NCBI GenBank assembly: GCA_022797215.1 | Contig: JAAWKD010000019.1 | Span: 1-47,576, forward strand | Direction of reading: 5' to 3' | Source: Clostridia bacterium | Lineage (GTDB): Bacteria; Bacillota; Clostridia; TANB77; CAG-508 | Length of the DNA: 47,576 bases | In this document: piece after piece, positions 1-7,950 of the stretch | How positions within the stretch are numbered: the stretch's first letter is position 1 | How the letters are laid out: each line of letters opens with the position of its first letter | Translations under genes and position numbers: made by a program | The notes under the pieces: model-generated | Seen by the model: the letters and a program-made list of their open reading frames with translations, nothing else | Database searches by the model: none | What the model was told of the DNA's origin: nothing

Positions 1-1
1 G

Positions 2-591
2 TTTAATAGTATGTCAGAAAGTGTGAAAAAGTATCATGGATTTTACATAGGAAGATATGAGACAGGAAATTTAGAAGCAAGTAGCACGAATGTGCCAGTA
101 GTGCAAAGAGGAAACGTGGAAATATATGGTGCTAATTGGTATTATATGTATGCCCAAGGAAAAAGAATCGCAAAAAATAGTGATGTCAGTAGTAGTATGA
201 TATGGGGATGCCAGTGGGATAGAACATTAGATTGGCTAGTCGCCAGAAATGGTGGAAACTATTCCTTAGTAATGAACTCAGAAGATTGGGGAAATCATAA
301 AGACACAACCTTTGAATATTTAGATGCAGATGGAATAACAAAAACAAAAAGTACAAATGAAGATGTACCAACAGGAAGTACAGAAAGAAATAAGAAGAAT
401 AACATTTATGATATGGCTGGAAACATGTTCGAATGTACTCTTGAAGCCAACGCTACCGATTGCCGTGTATATCGTCGGAGGCTATTATGGCTATTCATTA
501 TCTAATGTTCAAGTGTCTGCTCGCCTTTACAGCAATCCGAGAGGTGCTAGCAGAGACGATCGGATTGAGGCTCTCACTTTACGTGAAGTAA
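2..591 (+). CDS. C-terminal part of a formylglycine-enzyme-like (SUMF1/FGE-fold) protein, needs two +1 shifts
   Basis: The reading frame is open to the left edge, so the 5' end lies outside the window; the ATG at 11 is probably internal. The fold is recognised from FYIGRYETG near the start, NIYDMAGNMFE, then RVYRGGYYG and GLRLSLYVK at the end, which match the order of motifs in FGE/SUMF1-type domains. These domains are common at the C-terminus of surface or pseudopilin-like proteins in gut Clostridia (family knowledge); whether this one has a catalytic role is unknown. The frame is broken at CGG 476-478 and CGG 561-563. Skipping one C at each site joins the three pieces and ends at TAA 589-591. 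ECT replaces the usual EWT after GNMF. The alternative reading is a decayed gene. Confidence 0.7.
476..479 (+). other. CGGA +1 recoding site 1 (FGE-like gene)
   Basis: In-frame CGG follows RVYR. Skipping C476 gives GGA and restores RVYR-G-GYYG, the conserved RGG motif of the fold. Without the shift the frame stops at about 505. Confidence 0.65.
561..564 (+). other. CGGA +1 recoding site 2 (FGE-like gene)
   Basis: In-frame CGG follows SRDD. Skipping C561 gives SRDD-G-LRLSLYVK and a stop at 589-591, the usual end of this domain (GFR...LYVK). Without the shift an unrelated tail runs to about 704. Confidence 0.6.
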
Positions 592-704
592 CACTGTGCG
601 CTGGTTTGCATAATTTTGAGGAAGATGAAATATGGGGTATTGGTCTCTTTGAGGAAAAATGCAAGAAGGAAGTAGAATCATTGAATATGAAAACACAAGC
701 TTAA

Positions 705-738
705 AAGCGTCCACCAATTTTAAAGTTGGTGGGCGCTT
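705..738. terminator. Hairpin between convergent genes
   Basis: A 13-bp stem with one G-T pair (705-717 with 726-738) and an 8-nt loop. The better T run is on the minus-strand side, so it probably serves the HAD gene and perhaps also the FGE-like gene. Confidence 0.6.
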
Positions 739-777
739 GCTTATGAATATAATAAGGAACGGGGTAAGAGGAGAAGA

Positions 778-1689
778 CTAAAACTCTACAAATTGATAAA
801 CTGCTTCAGCAAAGCCACCACTGCTAGCTGAATTTTTAGTAGTATAAGTAGCGATTTTTTTAACAGGTTCATAAGCGTTAGCAACTGCAACACCAACCCC
901 CGAACTTTTTAGTAAATCAATATCATTTAAATTATCACCGATGGCCATAGTGTCATTGGTATCAATTTTTAAATAACCTTTTAGAAAATCTAAAGCCGAA
1001 CCCTTTCCAACATTCTGAGGGGTGATTGAAAAATAGTCATATTCTTTGCCTATAAATTCGTCTTTATAATTTCCTTTCTTAGAAATAAATTGAATGGTTA
1101 AAGCTGTTTGTGTTTCTAATTCAGGAAGAATTTCTTCTAAATTATCTTCACCTGATAAAATAACATTAAAAATAGTAAGATTGTATTCTTGTATATATTG
1201 CAATAGATTTTTTACAATATAAAAAGAAAGTTCATTTTCGCTATTATGATGCAAAATTAAATTAGAAGCAGTATCATACTTTCCAAAAATAGAAGAATGT
1301 GATTGAAAGTACATGGCATAATTACGAAGGTCCATATATTTTAATTCTTCTGTAATAACGAAATTGTCTCCATAAGCATGGATGTGCAAATGATGCTTTC
1401 CTGCCAAGTGATAGCAAAAGGTCAACTCATCTAAGGTTAAACAACGACGAAAAATCTCTTTTTGTTTTGTTAAATCAATAATTTGTGCACCATTTCCGAA
1501 AATTCCATATTGAGCTTCGCATTGTTTACAAATATCTTTTGAAATAGCATAACTTTTCCCAGTGCAAATAGCAAGGGGAATGTGCTTTTCTTTTATACTT
1601 TGAATTGCTTTTAAATTTGTTTGCGGAATAGAATTATCTGTAGCAAGCATAGTTCCATCCAAATCAGTTGCAATTAATTTGATTGACAT
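778..1689 (-). CDS. HAD-superfamily Cof-type phosphatase
   Basis: Predicted 303-residue cytoplasmic phosphatase of the Cof/HAD-IIB family, acting on sugar phosphates or similar small substrates; the exact substrate cannot be read. Motif I is DLDGT at residues 9-13 (nucleophile Asp9, acid/base Asp11). The C-terminal metal-binding motif is GDNLNDIDLL, and a lysine-containing stretch (GKGSALDFL) precedes it, as in the family. The start at 1689 is chosen over the upstream ATG at 1737 because GGAG lies about 8 nt before it and the family begins a few residues before DLDGT. Monocistronic, facing away from truA. Arginine is written CGT/AGA; no in-frame CGG. Confidence 0.88.
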   Translation of the reverse strand: MSIKLIATDLDGTMLATDNSIPQTNLKAIQSIKEKHIPLAICTGKSYAISKDICKQCEAQYGIFGNGAQIIDLTKQKEIFRRCLTLDELTFCYHLAGKHHLHIHAYGDNFVITEELKYMDLRNYAMYFQSHSSIFGKYDTASNLILHHNSENELSFYIVKNLLQYIQEYNLTIFNVILSGEDNLEEILPELETQTALTIQFISKKGNYKDEFIGKEYDYFSITPQNVGKGSALDFLKGYLKIDTNDTMAIGDNLNDIDLLKSSGVGVAVANAYEPVKKIATYTTKNSASSGGFAEAVYQFVEF

Positions 1690-1740
1690 AATTTTCACTC
1701 CATTACTTATTATGCCCGAAAATCCAGAATTTGTCAAGTT

Positions 1741-1901
1741 TGTCAGGTTGGGGACGTTCCTTTTTCTGACATTACGAGCCTCAAACTAATTGTTGTAGTC
1801 TTCGACTACACAAAGTCTACAACAACAATTTATGCATATTCATAAACTCACTGTATCTACTATAGACAGTGTTCGTTTATTCATCATTTTTAGGGACAGA
1901 G
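1741..1901. repeat. REP-like palindromic element upstream of truA
   Basis: Begins with a 31-bp unit (1741-1771) that recurs in reverse complement at 39562-39592 with one mismatch. It is followed by nested inverted repeats: a 7-bp TGTAGTC/GACTACA stem with a 3-nt loop, an outer AATTGTTG arm pair, and CACTGT/ACAGTG. It ends near a second AGGGACAG copy. No coding potential is seen. It accounts for most of the gap between the HAD gene and truA. Confidence 0.7.
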
Positions 1902-1913
1902 CTTGTAAAAATA

Positions 1914-1942
1914 TTGCAAGAAAGTGAAATCTATAGTATGAT
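1914..1942 (+). promoter_or_regulatory. Predicted truA promoter
   Basis: TTGCAA (1914-1919), 17-bp spacer, TATGAT (1937-1942), 30 nt before the truA start. Confidence 0.65.
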
Positions 1943-1971
1943 TATGTCAAAAATAAAGAAGGAGCAAACAA

Positions 1972-2715
1972 ATGAGAAATATTAAGTTAACAATTGAATA
2001 TGAAGGAAAAGATTATAATGGCTGGCAGAAACAACCCAATAAGTTAAACATTCAAGGAGAGATAGAAAGAGCTATACAAATTGTAACAGGGCAAGAAGTA
2101 GAGTTGATTGGATCTGGAAGGACAGATGCAGGAGTACATGCCTTTGCTCAAGTGGCAAATTTTAAAATAGAATCGGATTTTCCAATTGAAAAGATAGCAA
2201 CTGCCATCAATTCACAATTGAAAAAGTCAATCCGTGTATTAAAAGCACAAGAAGTTCCACTAGAATTTCATAGTCGTTATCATTGCCACAAGAAAACTTA
2301 TGGTTATATTATAGAAAACTCAGAGCAAGGAACAGCAATTTATAGAAACAATACATTTCATGTATCACAACCATTAGATGTAGAAAAAATGCAACAAGCT
2401 GCTAATTATTTAATAGGAGAACACGATTTTAGTAGTTTTAAATCAAGTGGAACAAGTAGCAAAAGTAGTGTTAGGACTATTTATCAAGCACAAGTTCTCA
2501 AAGAACAAACAAGGGTAATTATTATGCTAACAGGAAATGGATTTTTATATAATATGGTACGTATTATTGCAGGAACTTTGGTAGAAATAGGATTAGGGCA
2601 TATGGAGCCAGAGGAAATGAAGAAAATCTTAGAAGCAAAAAATAGACAAAAAGCAGGAAAGACTTTAGCAGCACAAGGATTGTTCTTAATGAATGTAGAA
2701 TATGAAGAAAAATAG
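1972..2715 (+). CDS. truA: tRNA pseudouridine(38-40) synthase TruA
   Basis: 247 residues, normal for TruA, which isomerises uridines 38-40 in the anticodon arm. The catalytic aspartate sits in GSGRTDAGVHAFAQ (about residues 47-60). HDFSSFKSSG and the C-terminal NGFLYNMVRIIAGTLVEIG are family signatures. The start ATG at 1972 follows GAAGGAG with good spacing and a clear promoter. Two CGG triplets nearby are out of frame, as in the other AT-rich genes. A small membrane protein gene follows 65 nt downstream and may share the transcript. Confidence 0.95.
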   Translation: MRNIKLTIEYEGKDYNGWQKQPNKLNIQGEIERAIQIVTGQEVELIGSGRTDAGVHAFAQVANFKIESDFPIEKIATAINSQLKKSIRVLKAQEVPLEFHSRYHCHKKTYGYIIENSEQGTAIYRNNTFHVSQPLDVEKMQQAANYLIGEHDFSSFKSSGTSSKSSVRTIYQAQVLKEQTRVIIMLTGNGFLYNMVRIIAGTLVEIGLGHMEPEEMKKILEAKNRQKAGKTLAAQGLFLMNVEYEEK

Positions 2716-2780
2716 GAACCAAAAAAGAGAAAATGACATAAAATATAACAGATAGAAAAATAAGAAGAGGAGAAAGACAT

Positions 2781-3179
2781 ATGAATACTTTATTGATATT
2801 TTTTGCTTTTCCTGTTGCTACTGTTATATTGGCAATTGTGTTACAAAAAGTATTAAAAAATCCATTATTAGTAGCAGCTACATTTTTTGCCATTTACTTA
2901 GTTATAACATTTGCTTTTTTTGACGCTAGTTTTTTAGTGTATGCCATATTATATTCTATTCTAGCTTATGTAACAGCTATATTAACTGCATGGATTTGTC
3001 GTTTGCTTAAAATATTAGAAAATCAGAATGTGGGAAATTGTAGAATTATTGAAAGACCAATTACGATTAATAATACTAGTCCTTGTAATAGTGTTAACTT
3101 AGCAAATGAAGCAAACTTGGTGCCAACTACAATCAGAAGACCAAACTGCAACTGTAATTGTGGGTGTGGACGTAGATAA
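2781..3179 (+). CDS. Small three-helix membrane protein with a cysteine-rich tail (DUF2651-like)
   Basis: 132 residues. Three hydrophobic segments fill about residues 3-72, ending in a short charged stretch. The rest is hydrophilic and ends in NCNCNCGCGRR, a dense alternating cysteine tail that could bind metal. The spacing and the phrase FFDASFLVYAILYSILAYVTAI recall Bacillus DUF2651 proteins, but the tail is not part of that family as I know it, so the assignment is tentative and no function can be given. A GAGGAG site precedes the ATG and a strong hairpin terminator follows. Confidence 0.7.
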   Translation: MNTLLIFFAFPVATVILAIVLQKVLKNPLLVAATFFAIYLVITFAFFDASFLVYAILYSILAYVTAILTAWICRLLKILENQNVGNCRIIERPITINNTSPCNSVNLANEANLVPTTIRRPNCNCNCGCGRR

Positions 3180-3183
3180 TTAA

Positions 3184-3244
3184 TGCGATTGTTACAAATT
3201 CTTAAAACTTCACTTTTTAGAATTTGTTAGCAATCGCTTTTTAT
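3184..3244 (+). terminator. Rho-independent terminator
   Basis: An 18-19-bp stem (GCGATTG...AAATTCT with AGAATTTG...CAATCGC, one bulge) is followed by TTTTT. An expanded relative lies at 43069-43176. Confidence 0.8.
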
Positions 3245-3330
3245 ATGTAAATGTAAAGAAATGATTTATTGTCGAATATTACAAAAATATTACAATGATA
3301 TTAAGATTGTATTACAATGTGCTAAAATTG

Positions 3331-3359
3331 TTGTTTTTACTCATAAAATGTTGTACAAT
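3331..3359 (+). promoter_or_regulatory. Predicted promoter of the Tad-like operon
   Basis: TTGTTT (3331-3336), 17-bp spacer, TACAAT (3354-3359), 45 nt before the cpaB-like start. No other clear promoter or terminator is seen before 13.4 kb, which suggests one long transcript. Confidence 0.6.
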
Positions 3360-3404
3360 GAATAAAGTAAAGATATTTTCAAAAAGTATGAGGAGGAATA
3401 GAGC

Positions 3405-4361
3405 ATGGCTAAAAATCCAATGCAAAGAAAGGCACAAAATTCATTCTTATTAGGAATGTTAATTACTTTATTAATTACAGGATTAATTATAGCATTTTTA
3501 ATACTACAATTAACCAAACTAACAAAGGCACAAAAACAGGCTGAAATTAGCACTAAAACAGTATATGTAGTAGCACAAGATATAGAATCAGGAGAACCTG
3601 TTACAGTAGACAAATTGATAAGCAAACAAGTAGATGGTACAACCATACCAGCCAATGCATTAACAATAACTGATTTAGAAGAAAAGACTAATATATTAGA
3701 TGAAAATGGAAATTTGATTAAAAAGATTGAAGTGATTTCCAAGATAAAGTTAATGCAAGGAACTGTTGTTACTGCTGATATGATTGCAGAAAAGGGAGAA
3801 CTTACAGCAGATTTAAGACAACAAGAATATAATATGTTTATCATGCCAACACAATTAATGACAGGACAATATGTAGATGTTCGTTTAAGATTGCCAAATG
3901 GAAAAGACTATATTGTAGTATCCCATAAGAGAATTACGATTCCAGAAAATGAAGGCGCACCATCTTTAACAACAGTATCTTTAAACTTAAATGAGGTGGA
4001 GATCTTAACATTAAGTTGTGCTATTGTAGAAAGCTATAAAATTAATGGCTCACTCCTATATGTAAATCAATATATAGAACCAGGTTTACAAGGTGCGGCA
4101 ACACCAACATATATACCAGATGATGATACGATTAATTTGATTAATAAAGATCCAAACTGTGTAGCAGAAGCAAAACAGGAATTATTTAAGAGAAATAATG
4201 ATGCATCTAATAAAACAGCAGTTAGAAATCCAATTAACAATGGACTAAATGAAAACTCAGATGCGGCAACAGACAATGCAGTTAATGCATTAAAAGAAGA
4301 AATTAAAAGAGCACAAGAAGAAAGACAAAAATATTTAGAATCATTAGGTGGAACTTATTAA
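3405..4361 (+). CDS. CpaB/RcpC-like SAF-domain pilus assembly protein
   Basis: 318 residues with one N-terminal membrane helix (about 14-36). The first extracytoplasmic block, VYVVAQDIESGEPVTVDKL, and the following LMQGTVVTADMI are the paired beta-clip (SAF) signature of CpaB. YVDVRLRLPNGKDYIVVSHKR resembles the RcpC half. The C-terminus (about 255-318) is a hydrophilic, probably coiled tail rich in Asn, Glu and Lys. In Tad systems CpaB is a periplasmic partner of the secretin; in a single-membrane cell it would sit outside the membrane, perhaps interacting with peptidoglycan (inference). AGGAGG lies before the ATG. First gene of the operon. Confidence 0.8.
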   Translation: MAKNPMQRKAQNSFLLGMLITLLITGLIIAFLILQLTKLTKAQKQAEISTKTVYVVAQDIESGEPVTVDKLISKQVDGTTIPANALTITDLEEKTNILDENGNLIKKIEVISKIKLMQGTVVTADMIAEKGELTADLRQQEYNMFIMPTQLMTGQYVDVRLRLPNGKDYIVVSHKRITIPENEGAPSLTTVSLNLNEVEILTLSCAIVESYKINGSLLYVNQYIEPGLQGAATPTYIPDDDTINLINKDPNCVAEAKQELFKRNNDASNKTAVRNPINNGLNENSDAATDNAVNALKEEIKRAQEERQKYLESLGGTY

Positions 4362-4401
4362 AATAGAAACAAAAGAAAAATAAAGAAGGATGGAGGATAA
4401 G

Positions 4402-5100
4402 ATGAGAACAATAGGATTTATAGGAGCATATGATAAAACTGATTTAATCATATATGTAGCTAAACTTTTAACAGAAATGAATAAAAAAGTTATGATTATA
4501 GATGCAACTACTTTGCAAAAGGCAAAATATATTGTTCCCGCCATTTCTCCCTCTAAAACTTATGTGACAGAATTTGAGGGAATAGATATTGCAGTTGGTT
4601 TTCCAAATTATGCTTTGATAAAGGAATATTTAGGAATGCCACAACATGCTGTATTTCAATATGATTATATCTTTTTAGATGTAGATTCGCCAGAAACATT
4701 AGTATCATTTGATGTGAAATCAGCTACTAGAAATTATTTTGTAACAGGATTTGATGTTTATTCTTTAAAAAGAGGAATTGAAATTTTATCTGGAATTACA
4801 GAACCAATTCCTCTAAAGAAAGTACTCTTCTCTAAAAAAATCACAGAAGAGGAAGATGAATATTTGAGCTTTATTTCACTAGGGTGCAAAGTAATTTGGG
4901 ATGAAGAAAAGATTTATTTTCCGTTTGAGCAGGGAGACCAAACAACATTAATGGAGAATCAGAGGGTAGCAAAAGTAAAACTGAAAAAATTGACACAATT
5001 ATATAGAGATAGCTTAATGTATATAGCAGAAGAGCTAATTGACCCAAGAGAAAGTGGAGATTTAAGAAAAGCATATAGGCAGTTAGAAAAAGGAGTATAG
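4402..5100 (+). CDS. CpaE/ParA-like protein without a Walker A motif (first copy)
   Basis: 232 residues. The layout is that of a ParA/MinD (SIMIBI) fold: strand-loop-helix TIGFIGAYDKTDLIIYVAKLL, then KKVMIIDATT and the hydrophobic strand YDYIFLDVDSP in the place of Walker B. The P-loop is absent (GAYDKTD instead of GGxGKTT), so ATP hydrolysis is doubtful. I start at the second ATG (4402) because GGAGG lies 5 nt before it; the ATG at 4390 has its purine run too close. By position it matches CpaE/TadZ, which localises Tad machines (family knowledge). A second diverged copy follows directly. Confidence 0.65.
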   Translation: MRTIGFIGAYDKTDLIIYVAKLLTEMNKKVMIIDATTLQKAKYIVPAISPSKTYVTEFEGIDIAVGFPNYALIKEYLGMPQHAVFQYDYIFLDVDSPETLVSFDVKSATRNYFVTGFDVYSLKRGIEILSGITEPIPLKKVLFSKKITEEEDEYLSFISLGCKVIWDEEKIYFPFEQGDQTTLMENQRVAKVKLKKLTQLYRDSLMYIAEELIDPRESGDLRKAYRQLEKGV

Positions 5101-5103
5101 ATT

Positions 5104-5946
5104 ATGGCAATTGTTACATTTTACAGTAATGATATAAAAGAAACAGGGCAAAGCTTATCAGTAGCAGCAATTGCTGCTCATATGGCTATTGCTCATAATT
5201 ATAAGATATTAATTGTTTCTACAAGCTTTAATGATTTAACTGTAGAAAATTGTTTTTGGGAATATAGCAAAATAAGACCAGCTACAGTGGTAAAGGATAA
5301 TAACCAAAGTATAGGTTTGGAATCAGGAATTGAAGGTTTACTAAAAGTTTTAGCAAGTAATAGGACAAGTAATGAAATTGTAAAAAACTATTCAAGAATT
5401 ATTTTAAAGGATAGATTAGATATTTTATTATCACCTGTAACAAAATCCTATCAAGAATACATGGAGATTACGCCTAATTATAGTAATATTATTACAACGG
5501 CAGCTCGTTATTACGATCTTGTTATTGTGGATTTAAATAAAAGAATGCCAAGGCAAGATATACAATCCGTATTAGAAATATCAGATGTAGTAATGGTGAA
5601 TTTAATACAAAGACTAAAAACATTGAATGATTTTATGAAATTAAGAGAAGAAAATGATTTTTATAAAAAGAAAAATGTCATGTTGTTATTAGGAAGATAT
5701 GATAGATTTTCAAAATATAATAATAAAAATATCACAAGATATATGAAAGAAAAAAAAGAACTATCAGTAGTTCCATATAATACTCTATTTTTTGAAGCGT
5801 GCAGTGAAGGAACGATTATCGATTTTTTCTTACGTCTTAGAAATATTGTGGATGAGACAGACAAGAATGTTACTTTTGAAAAAGCAGTAGCAGAAGCAGA
5901 TAATAATCTGATTTATAAACTACAAGAATTACAAATGAAGTTGTAA
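5104..5946 (+). CDS. CpaE/MinD-like protein with degenerate P-loop (second copy)
   Basis: 280 residues, starting 3 nt after the preceding stop. The N-terminus, VTFYSNDIKETGQSLSVAAI, aligns with the MinD/ParA start, but the deviant Walker motif KGGVGKT is reduced to KETGQS. The later strand YYDLVIVDLNKRMP corresponds to the switch region, and VVMVNLIQRLKTLNDF to the following helix. It probably keeps the fold but not normal nucleotide chemistry. Likely role: positioning or assembling the Tad-like machine together with the preceding protein (inference). AAGGAG lies 8 nt before ATG. Confidence 0.65.
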   Translation: MAIVTFYSNDIKETGQSLSVAAIAAHMAIAHNYKILIVSTSFNDLTVENCFWEYSKIRPATVVKDNNQSIGLESGIEGLLKVLASNRTSNEIVKNYSRIILKDRLDILLSPVTKSYQEYMEITPNYSNIITTAARYYDLVIVDLNKRMPRQDIQSVLEISDVVMVNLIQRLKTLNDFMKLREENDFYKKKNVMLLLGRYDRFSKYNNKNITRYMKEKKELSVVPYNTLFFEACSEGTIIDFFLRLRNIVDETDKNVTFEKAVAEADNNLIYKLQELQMKL

Positions 5947-5968
5947 TCCCATAGGAAGGAGAACAAAA

Positions 5969-7932
5969 ATGCTTAATGTATTTTTAATTATAGTCATACT
6001 TTTATTAGCTGTATTTATCATACTTCGTTTTATTAAGAAAAAACAAGCAGAGCAAGTAGAAGAAACTGTACAAGTTGATGATAAAACATATACATTAGAC
6101 TTAATGAAAGAATTTGTGAAAAAAAGGCTAGATGAAATTACAAAAATAAACTTGTATGATATAGGACTTTCAGAAGAAGAATTAAAAAGAAGAAAACAGA
6201 AAAAGTATGAATTGAAAAAAGCATTAAAAGGTTGTACATATGGAGATGTAAACGATAAGAAATATGTAAAAGAGTTAATTTACGATTTACTATATCGTGA
6301 GTATGGAGTAAATGAGACAAATGTGTCAAAAGCGATTCCATTTGATATTCCATCACTTTTAACAGCGCAAGACAAATTTGAGATTATTCTATATATGTAT
6401 AAAAACGAATTTGGCTATGAAGCTATGGGCGAAATTATTAAAAAATATCATTTGGATGATTTGAAATATGTAGAAGGAGAAGCAAAACCTTGCTATGTTA
6501 TTACATCAGATGAAATTGAACAAATTTATGATCAAGAAAACTTTATCCTTACTTTTACTGATAAATTAAATGTAGTTGTACAAAGAATTTATCAACATTA
6601 CAAGGGTTATAGTAGTATTGATGAAGTAAGAGATATGAATATAGATGGTATTTCTGGTGGTGTATCAGGACTTCCAGAATCTTTCTTAAGCCAAGTAGCA
6701 CAAACTGATGGAGATTACTTAAACCAGATTGCAGAACATAAAGTTCCACGTGCTTGTGATAGTATTTGGATTATGTTCCACGGTAAATCTATTCGATTAG
6801 CTTTCTTATCATTTGGATCAGAAGCTGAACTAAAAAGAGTTTGCCAGAATATTTATAAATATAATAACCCAGGACAATTATCAGATACCAATGGTTTCAA
6901 GATTAATGAAATGAAAGATGGTTCTCGTGTCGTTGTAGTAAGACCAAGCATGTCTGAAACATGGGCTTTCTTTGTAAGAAAGTTCGACGTACAACGTGCA
7001 ACCCTAGAGCAAATTATTCGTTTTGAAGGAAAAGACGAAGCTATTGATTTACTAAAATATTTAGTAAAAGGAGCCAGAATTATATCACTAACTGGTGAAC
7101 AAGGATGCCGGAAAAACAACAATGCTTATGGCAATGATTGAAAATATATATGAAACAATGAATCTTCGTATCACAGAAACTGCATTCGAGTTACACTTAA
7201 GAAAAATTTACCCAACTAGAAATATTTTATCTATGAGGGAAACAGAAACTGTATCACGGACAAGATTGTTTGGACGTTCAGAAAAAGACAGATGGTAGTG
7301 TTAACATCATCGGTGAGGTTGCAACTGACCCAGTAGCATCTTGGATGATTCAGTCTGCACAAGTTGCATCTAAGTTTACTTTATTTACTCACCACGCTAA
7401 AACATTTCCAGACTTAGTAACCGCTCTTCGTAACTCAATGTTAAGAGCAGGGGTATTTAAAGATGAAAAAACAGCAGAAGAACAAGTAGTACAAGTATTA
7501 AACTTTGACATTCACTTAGTAAAAGACTTTAGAGGAAACAGATATATTGAAAGAGTAACAGAATGTATTCCAGTAGAAGAAAAAAATGAATATACTTTTG
7601 ACCATAGAAGAGAAAAAACATTAGAAGGAAAAATGGATAAATTCATGGACAATGCGACTGTATTCTTTACAAAGACAACTAACAGAGAATTATTTAAACA
7701 TAGAAATGTTATGGAATATCAAGATGGTAGATATGTATTAACAAATCCAATTACAGATGCTAATATTAAAGCTATGAGAAATAATATGGACTCTAGTGAC
7801 TTAGAAGGATTTGATAATTTCTTAGATAGAAATTGGGGAATCAAACCAAGTAATGGATTTGAAGATGATGCAGTTACAATAAATGCTCAAGCAGAGCCAA
7901 AGAAAAGAGGAAGAAAACCAAAACTACAATAA
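5969..7932 (+). CDS. CpaF/TadA-type secretion ATPase, expressed through two +1 shifts
   Basis: 653 residues after recoding (380 + 49 + 224). An N-terminal membrane helix (residues 2-23) and a long helical region precede the ATPase domain, both unusual for CpaF. The core begins around DKLNVVVQRIYQHYKG. The Walker A motif is GEQGC-G-KTT, with its second-to-last glycine supplied only by the shift at CGG 7109. QKKTDGSVNIIGEVATDP is the Walker B region, and FTLFTHHAKT is the His-box typical of CpaF. The second shift is at CGG 7257. The C-terminus is a basic AEPKKRGRKPKLQ tail. Read literally, the gene would break inside the P-loop, yet the downstream sequence is well preserved, so I call it functional. 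It would power pilus or substrate assembly at the membrane. Confidence 0.85.
7109..7112 (+). other. CGGA +1 recoding site 3 (CpaF Walker A)
   Basis: In-frame CGG after GEQGC. Skipping C7109 gives GGA AAA ACA ACA, that is G-K-T-T, completing the P-loop. Without the shift the frame ends at 7141. Confidence 0.85.
7257..7260 (+). other. CGGA +1 recoding site 4 (CpaF)
   Basis: In-frame CGG after ETETVS. Skipping C7257 gives S-G-Q-D-C-L-D-V-Q-K-K, leading into the conserved QKKTDG stretch. Without the shift the frame ends at 7298. Confidence 0.85.
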
Positions 7933-7950
7933 AATAGGAGGTGACTTAGG

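Noticed and set aside
2..704. Extension of the FGE-like protein to 704
   Set aside because: The tail after 591 in that frame has no resemblance to the domain, while the +1 frame ends in the expected LYVK.
3341..3844. A long antisense frame over the cpaB-like gene
   Set aside because: Composition is that of a reversed AT-rich gene; no start signal and it overlaps the operon promoter.
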